DNA of 64,000 nt from DATAEG01 sp963703085 (lineage in GTDB: Bacteria > Actinomycetota > Actinomycetes > Mycobacteriales > Jatrophihabitantaceae). Shown piece after piece: positions 41,752 to 50,334 of this stretch. Positions within the stretch are counted from its first letter, which is position 1, and each line of letters starts with the position of its first letter. The stretch spans positions 3,162,001-3,226,000 of the forward strand of contig OY969789.1 of the NCBI GenBank assembly GCA_963703085.1, read 5' to 3'. The notes below the pieces were generated by a model. That model searched no databases and was not told the origin of the DNA. It was given only the letters and a program-made list of their open reading frames with translations. The position numbers were made by a program, and so were the translations under genes.

Positions 41752-42930
41752 GTGACTCCGTCTCCCGTCTCCATCGGCATGCCGTCCCTCGGTACCGTTC
41801 CTGAGCCTCCTCCCGTGCTGGCGCCGCGGCGCAAGTCCCGGCAGATCTCGGTCGGCTCGGTGAAGGTGGGCGGCGACGCTCCGGTATCGGTGCAGTCGAT
41901 GACCACGACGCTGACCTCCGACGTGAACTCCACCTTGCAGCAGATCGCCGAACTGACCGCGACCGGCTGCGACATCGTGCGCGTCGCGGTCCCGTCCCAG
42001 GATGACGCCGACGCCCTGCCCGCGATCGCGAAAAAGTCACAGATCCCGGTGATCGCCGATATCCACTTCCAGCCCAAGTACGTGTTCGCGGCCATCGACG
42101 CCGGGTGTGCGGCGGTGCGGGTGAACCCGGGCAACATCAAGGCTTTCGACGACAAGGTCGGCGAGATCGCCAAGGCGGCTGCCGATGCCGGAGTCTCGCT
42201 GCGGATCGGCGTGAACGCCGGCTCGCTGGACAAGCGGCTGCTGGCCAAGTACGGCAAGGCCACTCCGGAGGCTCTGGTCGAGTCGGCGATGAACGAGGCG
42301 GCGCTGTTCGAGGAGCACGGCTTCCGGGACTTCAAGATCTCGGTCAAGCACAACGACCCGGTCGTCATGGTCCGGGCCTATGAGCTGCTGGCGCAGGCCT
42401 GCGACTACCCGCTGCATCTCGGCGTCACCGAGGCCGGGCCCACCTTCCAGGGCACGATCAAGTCCTCGGTCGCCTTCGGGGCGCTGCTCTCCCAGGGCAT
42501 CGGCGACACCATCCGGGTCTCTCTGTCGGCCCCGCCGGTGGAAGAGGTCAAGGTCGGGCTGTCGATCCTGGAGTCCCTCAACCTCAAGCAGCGCCGGCTG
42601 GAGATCGTCTCGTGCCCGTCGTGCGGTCGAGCGCAGGTGGACGTCTACACGCTGGCCGAGCAGGTCACCGCGGGCCTGGACGGGATCGAGGTGCCGCTGC
42701 GCGTGGCAGTGATGGGCTGCGTCGTGAACGGTCCGGGGGAGGCCCGGGAGGCTGATCTCGGCGTGGCCAGCGGTAACGGCAAGGGCCAGATCTTCGTCAA
42801 GGGCGAGGTCATCAAGACCGTCCCCGAGTCGAAGATCGTGGAGACGCTGATCGAAGAAGCCCTCCTGCTCGCCGAGCAGATGGGCGACGCCGGCGTTCCC
42901 TCCGGTCAGCCGTCGGTCTCCATCACCTGA
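41752..42930 (+). CDS. ispG: HMB-diphosphate synthase IspG (GcpE)
   Basis: A 392-residue [4Fe-4S] enzyme that makes HMBPP from MEcPP in the MEP pathway. SVQSMTTTLTSDVNSTLQQI starts the TIM barrel and VIADIHFQPKYVFAAIDAG is conserved. The cluster ligands are in VSCPSCGRAQVDV (two Cys) and VMGCVVNGPGEA (third Cys and Glu). GTG 41752 gives the proper N-terminus, with a hexamer at 6 nt. A strong palindrome follows the stop. Confidence 0.96.
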   Translation: MTPSPVSIGMPSLGTVPEPPPVLAPRRKSRQISVGSVKVGGDAPVSVQSMTTTLTSDVNSTLQQIAELTATGCDIVRVAVPSQDDADALPAIAKKSQIPVIADIHFQPKYVFAAIDAGCAAVRVNPGNIKAFDDKVGEIAKAAADAGVSLRIGVNAGSLDKRLLAKYGKATPEALVESAMNEAALFEEHGFRDFKISVKHNDPVVMVRAYELLAQACDYPLHLGVTEAGPTFQGTIKSSVAFGALLSQGIGDTIRVSLSAPPVEEVKVGLSILESLNLKQRRLEIVSCPSCGRAQVDVYTLAEQVTAGLDGIEVPLRVAVMGCVVNGPGEAREADLGVASGNGKGQIFVKGEVIKTVPESKIVETLIEEALLLAEQMGDAGVPSGQPSVSIT

Positions 42931-42940
42931 CCCACCCTTC

Positions 42941-42998
42941 CCGCGATGATCACGCACTTTCCGCTGCCATAGCAGCAGAAAGTGCGTGATCATCGCGG
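42941..42998. terminator. Long inverted repeat between ispG and the flippase-like gene
   Basis: Arms 42941-42967 and 42972-42998: the outer 20 nt (starting CCGCGATGATCACGC) are perfectly complementary and the inner 7 differ at one position; the loop is CATA. It ends at the base before the convergent gene's stop codon, fitting a bidirectional terminator or a dispersed palindrome. Confidence 0.85.
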
Positions 42999-44030
42999 TT
43001 AGAGGAGCTGGGCGCGGCGCAGCCGCAGGACTGCCCACCAGCCCGGGATGGCCGGTAGCCAGACCGCGACCAGCCGGGACAACAGGGTGGCTGCGGTAGC
43101 GACCGGAACCGACAGCCCGGCCGCAGTGAGCCCGGCGATGAGAGCCGCCTCCACCCCGCCGATGCCACCCGGAGTCGGGAGCAGGGTGCCGGCGGTGGCG
43201 GCGCCCAGGTAGACCGCCGCGAGGGTGAGCACTGAGACGTGGCCGCCGGCGGCTGCCACGCAGGCGGCGAAGGCGAGGACGTGCGTCAGCGTGAGCGCCG
43301 CGGAGGCCAGCACCCCGCCGAGGACGCGACCCGGGTGCAGCCGCGCGTGGTGGACCAGCCCGACCGCGCTGCTGCGCACCTCCGTGGTGACCCGACGGAC
43401 TCGCGAACTGCGCCGGGCGAGCAGACCGACCACCGTCGCGACGGCCAGCACGACCGCAGCTGCGATCAGCAACGTGTGCCCGGACGGCAGAGCCGGCGGA
43501 TTGGTGTCGGAGACTGCGGCCAAACCGGCAACCACCCCGGCGGTGGCGATCAACTGGATGCCCTGGGCCGCGCCGACGGTTGTCATCGCATCGCTCAGCG
43601 ATGCTCCCGAGCGGGTGAGGAACCGGGTCGCCACCACCGGCGTGCTGACCGCCGAGGGGGTCACTACGCGCAGACCGCTGATGGCCAGCTGCGCCAGCAT
43701 GCTCTGCCGCAGCGGGACCCGGACGGCACTGAACCCGGTGAGGTTGTACGCCGCCGCGAACAGCGACAGCGTGATCCATCCGACGGCGGCGGCGAGCTGC
43801 CACGGCCGCGCCTGCGCCAACACCGCACCGAGGTGCGCGTTGCGCAGCTCGAGGCCGAGCAGCACTGCAACACCGACCAGTACCGCGCCGCCGACGTATC
43901 GCGGCCAGTGCGCGCGCCGCGGCGGAACGTCTCGCGATGGCCGTGCCGGGACGATCGGAGGCTGTGCGGCCGGCACCGGGCGGGCCGGCGCGGCGTCGAT
44001 GCGGGGGCGTTCGAGCAGTGCGGTGGTCAT
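42999..44030 (-). CDS. Flippase-like (UPF0104/LPG synthase TM-type) membrane protein
   Basis: A 343-residue integral membrane protein of about 8 helices. The Pro/Arg-rich N-terminus (about 40 residues) is cytoplasmic. Family-like segments are FSAVRVPLRQSMLAQLAISG and AGTLLPTPGGIGGVEAALIA, the latter characteristic of MprF/AglD-type transmembrane proteins. The family flips or transfers lipid-linked groups; no catalytic domain is fused here. Position between ispG and the GNAT gene may be an insertion, since these are often adjacent. ATG start. Confidence 0.83.
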   Translation of the reverse strand: MTTALLERPRIDAAPARPVPAAQPPIVPARPSRDVPPRRAHWPRYVGGAVLVGVAVLLGLELRNAHLGAVLAQARPWQLAAAVGWITLSLFAAAYNLTGFSAVRVPLRQSMLAQLAISGLRVVTPSAVSTPVVATRFLTRSGASLSDAMTTVGAAQGIQLIATAGVVAGLAAVSDTNPPALPSGHTLLIAAAVVLAVATVVGLLARRSSRVRRVTTEVRSSAVGLVHHARLHPGRVLGGVLASAALTLTHVLAFAACVAAAGGHVSVLTLAAVYLGAATAGTLLPTPGGIGGVEAALIAGLTAAGLSVPVATAATLLSRLVAVWLPAIPGWWAVLRLRRAQLL

Positions 44031-44176
44031 GGCTAAATCGTGTCGATCGAGAGGCGCTACGTCGTCCGGGCTAGGCCCCTTCTTTCCGGTAGTGCTAGCC
44101 CCACCCCGGCTCAGGGAGTACCCCTAGTTCGCGGTTCTCCTGCGGGCGGCGGCGCGGCGCGGTACGGTCTGGTTTC

Positions 44177-45034
44177 GTGACCGCGCTGCGGACCCTCCCG
44201 CGCCGGCTCCTCGATTCGGATATCGAAGCGCTGCGCCGCTTGGTGGACGCCGATCCCGTCGGGCAATGCGTCATGGCCGCGCGCCTGCAGCTGAGTGACA
44301 CTCTTGCGCCGCGGGTCTTCGGTGGCGAGGTGTGGGGCGTCGCGGATCCCGATGACAGCGCAGCATTGACCGCGGCCTGTTTCGCCGGCGGCAGCGTGAT
44401 ACCGGTCGGCACCGCCGAGGTGGCGCTGCGCCTGCTGGCCGGTCAGCTCGCGGTCCGGCCGCGCAGTTGCTCATCGATCGTCGGCCCGGCGGACGGCGTG
44501 GCGGCGCTGTGGGACGTGCTCGCCGCGGCGTGGGGGCCGTGCCGCTCGATCCGACCCGTGCAGCCACTGCTGGTCACCCGGACGGTGCCCGCGCTGCGCG
44601 CCGACCCACACGTGCGCATCGTCCGTCGCGACGAGTGGCGCCGCTACTTGCCGGCGGCTGAGGCGATGTTCGCCGAAGAGCTCGGGGTGCGTCCGGTTCG
44701 GGATCGATCGCCCGGTGGCTACCGAGGCCAGGTCGAGCGCCTGATCGAGGCAGGCCGGGCGCTGGCCCGGTTCGACGACGCCGGACGAGTGATCTTCAAG
44801 GCCGAGGTGGCCGCGGTATCGGACCGATGCGCGCAGATCCAAGGCGTCTGGGTTGCGCCGGAATGGCGTGGTCAGCGCATCGGCACCCACGGCATGGTGG
44901 CGGTGCTGCGCTACGCCCTGCGGTTGGCCCCCGCGGTCAGCCTGTATGTCAACGACTACAACCATCCGGCCCGAGCGATGTATCGCACCCTCGGCCTGCG
45001 CGAGGTGGGCACGCTGGCGACGGTGCTGTTCTAG
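44177..45034 (+). CDS. DUF4081-containing GNAT acetyltransferase (Rv2867c type)
   Basis: A 285-residue protein with an N-terminal DUF4081 region (about 1-130) and a C-terminal GNAT domain; acetyl-CoA loop QGVWVAPEWRGQRIGTHGMV and strand VSLYVNDYNHPARAMYRTLG. The conserved relative Rv2867c lies next to ispG. The GTG start follows TACGGT (44163-44168) by 8 nt. The stop codon lies in a CTAG that also contains the stop of the convergent membrane protein gene. Confidence 0.87.
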   Translation: MTALRTLPRRLLDSDIEALRRLVDADPVGQCVMAARLQLSDTLAPRVFGGEVWGVADPDDSAALTAACFAGGSVIPVGTAEVALRLLAGQLAVRPRSCSSIVGPADGVAALWDVLAAAWGPCRSIRPVQPLLVTRTVPALRADPHVRIVRRDEWRRYLPAAEAMFAEELGVRPVRDRSPGGYRGQVERLIEAGRALARFDDAGRVIFKAEVAAVSDRCAQIQGVWVAPEWRGQRIGTHGMVAVLRYALRLAPAVSLYVNDYNHPARAMYRTLGLREVGTLATVLF

Positions 45035-45588
45035 CTCGATGTCCGGTCAGGCTCGCGGGTGGTAGCCGCCCGGACGGTGTCCCAGACCGGGAAGGCAACG
45101 AACCAGATGAGCATCACCACGCCCAGTTTTGGGAACCAGCCGGTGAGCGCCTCGGTGCGGTCGGTGTCTCCGACGTAGGCGATTGCCGCCAGCAGCAGCC
45201 CACAACTGACCGCGGCGCCGAGCAGCCCCTTGCCGAACTCTCGCCATTCGTAGCCGGCCCGCCCCCAGCCCCGCTTGGGCGGCTTCCACGGCGGTGGTCC
45301 GCCGGCGAACCGATGCGCGAAGCGCTGGTCGGCCCACCGGGTCATCGTGTGCCCGAAGGCGATCGAGAAGCCGATGTAGACCGCAGCCAATCCATGTGCC
45401 GCGGTGGCTGTCGTCCCCCGGTGCAGGTCGACCGCGGTGACGATGAGCAGGGCCAGGTCGACGAGCGGCAAGCAGCACAGCAGCACCGTGCTCGCGGACC
45501 GCAGATGTAGTAAGTACCTCGTGACGAGCGCGATGCCGAGCAGTATCCAGAACGCGATTTCGAAGCAGACGATGAATGCGACCAACAT
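45031..45588 (-). CDS. Integral membrane protein, function unknown
   Basis: A 185-residue protein with about six hydrophobic segments, including FIVCFEIAFWILLGIALVTR and LLCCLPLVDLALLIVTAVDL, and a cytoplasmic loop PPPWKPPKRGWGRAGYE. It resembles actinobacterial proteins commonly encoded beside a TetR regulator. ATG 45588 is preferred to an upstream TTG (45615) because TACTAT (minus strand, 45596-45601) lies 7 nt from it. It is divergent from the TetR gene, which probably regulates it. Confidence 0.78.
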   Translation of the reverse strand: MLVAFIVCFEIAFWILLGIALVTRYLLHLRSASTVLLCCLPLVDLALLIVTAVDLHRGTTATAAHGLAAVYIGFSIAFGHTMTRWADQRFAHRFAGGPPPWKPPKRGWGRAGYEWREFGKGLLGAAVSCGLLLAAIAYVGDTDRTEALTGWFPKLGVVMLIWFVAFPVWDTVRAATTREPDRTSS

Positions 45589-45640
45589 CGGCCCTATAGT
45601 AATACGGACGTCCAAGTTAGAACGAGGGGGGATATGGCTG
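45589..45640. promoter_or_regulatory. Divergent promoter/operator of membrane protein and TetR
   Basis: Contains TACTAT on the minus strand (45596-45601), a palindromic GGACGTCC (45607-45614) as a possible operator core, and the GAGGGGGGA ribosome-binding site of the TetR gene (45624-45632). Confidence 0.5.
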
Positions 45641-46231
45641 ATGCCACGGCTGGTTGATCATGCGCAGCGACAAGCCGCGATCGCACAGGCCGTCATCGAT
45701 GTGGTCTCCGCCGTCGGCGCCGAGCGGGCAACCGTTCGCTCGGTGGCGCAGCGCGGTGGCTGGTCGACCGGGGTCCTGGCGCACTACTTCGATGGCAAGG
45801 ACGACATGCTGGCCTTTGCCATCACGCAGTTGCGCGACCGGTTCGCCCTGCGCGTTTCCCGGCTGAATAAGCACGACCATCGAGGCTGGACGCGTGGGGT
45901 GTTGCTCGAACTGCTGCCGCTCACCGCTGAACATCGGGCCGAGTTGCTCACCTGGTTCGCCTTCGTCAACCGGGCCAGCAGCGATGACCGGGTCACCGCT
46001 GCAGTGCGCGCGGGCAACCGCGAGCTGGAACGGGCCATGGCCGCCGTCCTGACTGACGCGAGCGCACGCGGGTCCCTGCGCTCGACGATGCCGCCTCTCG
46101 ATCTGGCCGTCGACCTGCTCTGCTTCGCCGATGGCCTGGCGCTTCGACACGTCTTCGATCCACGCCGCCTGTCCCGCGCCGAGTTGACCCGGCTGGTGGA
46201 CGTCCGGATCGCCCAGCTGTTCGACCACTGA
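45641..46231 (+). CDS. TetR-family repressor
   Basis: A 196-residue regulator whose helix-turn-helix is QAVIDVVSAVGAERATVRSV followed by AQRGGWSTGVLAHYFDGKDD, close to BetI-like TetR_C_6 proteins. The C-terminal domain is intact. ATG 45641 is the start with a purine-rich ribosome-binding site 8 nt upstream. The divergent membrane protein is the probable target. Confidence 0.88.
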   Translation: MPRLVDHAQRQAAIAQAVIDVVSAVGAERATVRSVAQRGGWSTGVLAHYFDGKDDMLAFAITQLRDRFALRVSRLNKHDHRGWTRGVLLELLPLTAEHRAELLTWFAFVNRASSDDRVTAAVRAGNRELERAMAAVLTDASARGSLRSTMPPLDLAVDLLCFADGLALRHVFDPRRLSRAELTRLVDVRIAQLFDH

Positions 46232-46355
46232 TCGCCGCGCAACGCCCCAGGCGGCCCGGTACGTCATCACTCTGCCGACTGCACGCCCGTCGGAACAGGA
46301 TGCGATGCTGACGAGCGGCAACGAGGGGACGGGCGAACCGCGGATGGAGGTGGCG

Positions 46356-47036
46356 ATGGCGGTCGAGGCGGTCATCTTCGACTGGGGCGGCACGCTCACT
46401 CCGTGGCACACCGTGGATCCCGCGCAGGTCTGGGTGGGCGCGACCGACGACGATGCTGAGCTCGCAGCCCGCCTCATCGCAGCCGAGGACCACTTCTGGG
46501 ACCGCTCCCGGGACGAGCACCTGAGCTTCACCCTCGACGACATCTTCGAGCACGCCGCATTCCGGCCCAGCGAATCAGGTCTGTCGGCTTATCACGCCTT
46601 CTGGGATGAGCACACCTTCACCGATCCGGCCGTACCGGCAGTGTTCAGCGGCCTGCGCGACCGCGGCATCAAGATCGGCGTGCTGTCCAACACCACTTGG
46701 CCCCGCAGCCGGCACGAGGAGATCTTCCGCCGTGACGGGGTACTCGAGCTCATCGACGCGGCGGTCTACACCAGCGAGATCCCGTACAACAAACCACACC
46801 CTGAGGCGTTCCGGACCGCCCTGGCAGCAGTGGGGGTCGCCGAGCCCGAGCGGGCCGTGTTCGTCGGCGACCGGCTCTTTGACGACGTCCACGGTGCGAA
46901 GAACGTCGGCATGCGCGCGGTCTACGTGCCGCACAGCGAGATCCCGCCGAGGCAACTCGGGCCCACCGAGGGCGAGCCGGATGCCGTGGTGCACGACCTG
47001 TCCGAATTGCTGGCCATCGTCGACAGGTGGTCATGA
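46356..47036 (+). CDS. HAD-superfamily hydrolase with DxG motif I
   Basis: A 226-residue haloacid-dehalogenase-fold protein. Motif I is VIFDWGGTLTP, motif II VLSNTTW, motif III PYNKPHPEAF and motif IV VFVGDRLFDDVHGAKNVGM. The nucleophile Asp is present, but the residue two positions on, usually the general acid Asp in phosphatases, is Gly. This occurs in some HAD subfamilies and questions plain phosphatase activity. GGAGG (46346-46350) is 5 nt before ATG 46356; ATG 46344 and 46305 are alternatives. Coupled (ATGA) to the flavoenzyme gene. Confidence 0.83.
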   Translation: MAVEAVIFDWGGTLTPWHTVDPAQVWVGATDDDAELAARLIAAEDHFWDRSRDEHLSFTLDDIFEHAAFRPSESGLSAYHAFWDEHTFTDPAVPAVFSGLRDRGIKIGVLSNTTWPRSRHEEIFRRDGVLELIDAAVYTSEIPYNKPHPEAFRTALAAVGVAEPERAVFVGDRLFDDVHGAKNVGMRAVYVPHSEIPPRQLGPTEGEPDAVVHDLSELLAIVDRWS

Positions 47037-48619
47037 CCTTCCGGCCGACCCGGCGCCGGGCGCTGCAGGCACTCGGTGGCGCCGGCGTGCTGGCGTTGGC
47101 CGGATGCACCTCGAGCCAGGACGCCGGGCACGGCTCGGCCGGCTCTTCTGCGGCGACGTCGAGCGGCGGCACCGCCACCGGTACGCGCAGTACGGCATCG
47201 GCGTCGGCGCGGCGCGGGCCGGTCAACTGGTCGAAGCTCAGGGTGAGCAGGCCATTGCTGCGGCCCGGGCAGAGCGCCTATGCGGCGGCCGCGCCGCTCT
47301 ACAACCCTCGCTTCGATGCCGCCGCCAAGCCGGCTGCTATTGCCGCCTGCGCCACCGCGCAGGACGTGGCCGCCTGCGTCCGATTCGCAGCGGAGCAGGG
47401 CGTGCCGTTGCGGATGCGGGCCGGCGGGCACAGCTACGGCGGGTGGTCCACCGGCAGCGGATTGGTGGTAGACGTTAGGGCGATGTCGCAGGTACACGTC
47501 GACACCGCGGCAGGTACCGCGACCATCGGCGCCGGCGCGCGCCTGGCACAGGTCTATGCCGGGCTGGCCGCGGCCGGGAAGGCGATCGCCGGCGGCTCGT
47601 GTCCCACTGTCGGCATCACCGGCCTCGCCCTCGGTGGCGGCGTCGGCGTGCTCACCGGGTCCTTCGGGCTGACCTGTGACTCGCTTCAGGCAGTGCAGCT
47701 GGTCACGGCGGACGGAACTCTGCGCACCGTCGACGCCAAACACGACCCCGACCTGTTCTGGGCACTGCGCGGCGGCGGTGGCGGCAGCTTCGGGGCGGTC
47801 ACCGCTTTGACCTTCGTGCTGCGCCCGGCGCCCACCGTCACCACGTACTACTACGACTTCGACTACCGCCACGCCGAGACGGTCTTACGCGCCTGGCAGC
47901 GCTGGCTGCCGCACACCGACCGGCGGCTGTGGAGCACCTGCAAGCTGATCGCCGACGAGCAACGCATCCTGCATGCGCAGCTCGGCGGCGGCTGGCTCGG
48001 GCCGAGTTCCTCATTGGGCGCCCAGCTGGCGCCGCTGCTGTCGGCGATCGGTGCGGCCCCGGTGGTCCGGGTGGTCGGCTCGCATTCCTACCTGGCGGCG
48101 ATGCAGCTGGAGGCCGGCTGCACGGGGCAGAGTGCGGACAGCTGCATCAGCAGCGCGCTCGGTCCGGCCAAGCGGCTACCTTTCGCGGCCACGTCATCGG
48201 TGGTAGACGACGCATTGCCGGATGCCGCCATCACCGCAGCCGTGGCCGGCGCGAGGAAGGGCCTTGCGTTGCCGTACGGAACGGCCAGTGGCATCTCCTT
48301 CGACTCATTGGTGGGCGCTGCGCACGACGTCGCTGCTGAGGCGACCGCGTTCCCGCATCGAAAGGCGCTGGCTCTCGTCCAGTACACGTCCACGTACCGC
48401 ACCGGACAGTCCGCCGCACCGTTCGACTCCTACGTCCGCGGGTTCCGGACAACGATGTCGCACTGGCTCGGCAACGCCGCCTATGCCAACTACGCCGACC
48501 CGGCCATCAAGGACTACGCCACGGCGTACTGGGGCGCGAACTATCCGAAGCTGCAGCAGGTCAAGCGGCAGTACGACCCACATTCGCTCTTCGACTTTCC
48601 GCAGGCCGTCCGACCCTGA
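47033..48619 (+). CDS. Tat-exported lipoprotein FAD oxidase (BBE-like)
   Basis: A 528-residue flavoprotein of the berberine-bridge/VAO family. The N-terminus has a Tat motif RRRALQALGG and a lipobox LALAGC. The FAD domain has RMRAGGHSYGGWSTGSG, where the His is the usual 8-alpha attachment residue, and GGSCPTVGITGLALGGGVG, where the Cys matches the 6-S-cysteinyl ligand, so bicovalent FAD is likely. The C-terminal BBE-type segment ends YDPHSLFDFPQAVRP. Probably oxidises a sugar or alcohol outside the cell, substrate unknown. Overlap with the HAD gene suggests one operon. Confidence 0.88.
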   Translation: MTFRPTRRRALQALGGAGVLALAGCTSSQDAGHGSAGSSAATSSGGTATGTRSTASASARRGPVNWSKLRVSRPLLRPGQSAYAAAAPLYNPRFDAAAKPAAIAACATAQDVAACVRFAAEQGVPLRMRAGGHSYGGWSTGSGLVVDVRAMSQVHVDTAAGTATIGAGARLAQVYAGLAAAGKAIAGGSCPTVGITGLALGGGVGVLTGSFGLTCDSLQAVQLVTADGTLRTVDAKHDPDLFWALRGGGGGSFGAVTALTFVLRPAPTVTTYYYDFDYRHAETVLRAWQRWLPHTDRRLWSTCKLIADEQRILHAQLGGGWLGPSSSLGAQLAPLLSAIGAAPVVRVVGSHSYLAAMQLEAGCTGQSADSCISSALGPAKRLPFAATSSVVDDALPDAAITAAVAGARKGLALPYGTASGISFDSLVGAAHDVAAEATAFPHRKALALVQYTSTYRTGQSAAPFDSYVRGFRTTMSHWLGNAAYANYADPAIKDYATAYWGANYPKLQQVKRQYDPHSLFDFPQAVRP

Positions 48620-48661
48620 CCGGCGCGGTCTCGGACTCGACGTCCGGGGCGCCCGACCGCG

Positions 48662-49126
48662 TCACGACACCCCGGGAAAGGCAACCGTCGGCGTGGTCGG
48701 GGTCAGCCCTTCACGCCAGTACACGGCTCGAACCGCGCCGTCGGACAGTGCTCGCACCGCGGCGGCGCGCACCGCACTGAGCGCCGCGGTGGACTGCTGA
48801 TCGGCCGCGACCGCGACGAGATACCGCCACGTGGCCGCGGCACCGGATTCCAAGGCCAGCGCATACTTCCGTGCCGCGGTGGCGGTGCTGATCGGGAACG
48901 GCGCCGGGTAGTCCACCGCGCTCGCCCGCGGCGTCACCCCGGCGCCGGTCATCGCGGTGATCACCGCATCACGCAGTATGCGGTGCGCCCTTTCCACGGC
49001 CCGCCCCTGGGCCTGCGCGGTGCCGGTCGGCAGCCGCGGGCCGAGCGTGCCGTAGCCGAAGACCGCGCGGTGCTCGGCGTCCAGCGCCGCCTGCCAGGCG
49101 GTCACGACGGGTGCCGGCAGGCTCAT
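48662..49126 (-). CDS. DUF4439 ferritin-like protein
   Basis: A 154-residue helical protein of the ferritin-like DUF4439 family (AALDAEHRAVFGYGTLGPRL, with a Glu-x-x-His). It lacks a signal peptide. The ATG at 49126 overlaps the preceding gene stop by 4 nt (ATGA), so the two are coupled. Related genes lie next to rimP in many actinobacteria. Iron binding is inferred from the family. Confidence 0.83.
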   Translation of the reverse strand: MSLPAPVVTAWQAALDAEHRAVFGYGTLGPRLPTGTAQAQGRAVERAHRILRDAVITAMTGAGVTPRASAVDYPAPFPISTATAARKYALALESGAAATWRYLVAVAADQQSTAALSAVRAAAVRALSDGAVRAVYWREGLTPTTPTVAFPGVS

Positions 49127-49614
49127 GCCAGCCACGCCACGTGCGAGGCCTCGCAGGCGGAGATGCTGGCCAGCAGAGCCGCTGCGCCCCCGCTCGCCAC
49201 GGCGGAGTCGTTGGCCGCGGCGACCGCAGCGGCGCGTTCCGCGGCGATCAGCTGGGCGCGGGTTGCCGGCGCGCCGGGAGCGGCAGAGGACGGTGCTGCC
49301 GCGGTCGAGCCACCGGCGGCCGGCCCGAGCAGGCTGCGCAGCGCGTCGGCATGTTGCTGGTGGTCCGCGACGAGCACTGTGACTGCGGCCGCGACGCCGG
49401 GTTGGTTCGCCGCGGCATGCAACGTCTCGAGCAACGCGTCTTCCCGCGCCACTGCGGCCAGCAACAGCGCCGGCGGCGCAGGCGGCGGTGCGCTGCGGGC
49501 TGCCTGGTTGTGGTGTTGGGGATGAGTGGTGACCGCACCCAGCGCCACGCCGGCACCAGCAGCGATCACCAGACCGGATCCGGTGAGAAGGCGACGGCGG
49601 GTGATGGCGGGCAT
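49123..49614 (-). CDS. Tat-signal ferritin-like secreted protein
   Basis: A 163-residue protein. TRRRLLTGSGLVIAAGAGVA is a twin-arginine-type signal peptide, followed by an Ala/Pro linker and a helical domain with ADHQQHADALRSLL and CEASHVAWLA, fitting a ferritin-like metal site. The pair with the cytosolic DUF4439 protein suggests a joint task on the two sides of the membrane, unproven. The gene precedes the rimP operon on the opposite strand. Confidence 0.75.
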   Translation of the reverse strand: MPAITRRRLLTGSGLVIAAGAGVALGAVTTHPQHHNQAARSAPPPAPPALLLAAVAREDALLETLHAAANQPGVAAAVTVLVADHQQHADALRSLLGPAAGGSTAAAPSSAAPGAPATRAQLIAAERAAAVAAANDSAVASGGAAALLASISACEASHVAWLA

Positions 49615-49823
49615 GACCCGGCGAGTCTCCCAGACGGTTGCGCTGCCGCCCGACCGACGCCCCGCGCCGGACGACGGTTCGATCGGCGGTCGTGCTGCGA
49701 GATGGCGTGCGGCCGCTCGGTTACTCGATGGAGATCCGAGCCGGGTTGGCTAGACTCGTCCCGATTGCGGGTGCATGCACCCGTCGGCGCACGTCAACTG
49801 GACATCGCGGAAGGAGCCCAACC

Positions 49824-50330
49824 ATGAGCGCCTCCGGCGTCCGCCAGGACCGCCTCCGCGCGATCGTCGAGCCGATCGTGTCCGCCGCCGGCTTCGAGAT
49901 CGATTCCCTCACCGTGACTGCGGCCGGCCGGCGCAGTGTCGTTCGCCTCACCGTCGACTCCGACCACGGCGTCGACCTGGACGCGGTGGCCAAGGTCAGT
50001 CGCGACGTCTCCGACGCATTGGATGTGGAGGAGGCCGCCGCGTTCTCCGGGCCTTACTCCCTCGAGGTGAGCTCACCCGGCGTCGACCGCCCACTCACCG
50101 AGCAGCGGCACTGGCGCCGGGCGCGGGGACGACTCGTCAGCGTGGAGATCGACGGCAAACCGGTGACCGGCCGAGTCGTGCACGCCGACGCGACCGGCGT
50201 GTGCCTGCGCGCTGAGGACGGCAGCGATCGGTTGATCGACTGGAGCCTGCTCGGCACCGGGCACATCGAGGTGGAGTTCAACCGGCCGGCCGGCTGGGAC
50301 GAGAACGCTGACCAGGACGAGGCGGGGTGA
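49824..50330 (+). CDS. rimP: Ribosome maturation factor RimP
   Basis: A 168-residue factor for 30S subunit maturation. VRLTVDSDHGVDLDAVAKVS followed by RDVSDALDVEE and YSLEVSSPGVDRPLTEQRHW are family hallmarks; the C-terminal SH3-like domain follows. ATG 49824 has AAGGAG (49811-49816) 7 nt upstream. TAGACT at 49751-49756 is a possible -10 for the operon. First gene of the rimP-nusA-ylxR-infB-ylxP-rbfA run. Confidence 0.93.
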   Translation: MSASGVRQDRLRAIVEPIVSAAGFEIDSLTVTAAGRRSVVRLTVDSDHGVDLDAVAKVSRDVSDALDVEEAAAFSGPYSLEVSSPGVDRPLTEQRHWRRARGRLVSVEIDGKPVTGRVVHADATGVCLRAEDGSDRLIDWSLLGTGHIEVEFNRPAGWDENADQDEAG

Positions 50331-50334
50331 ATCG

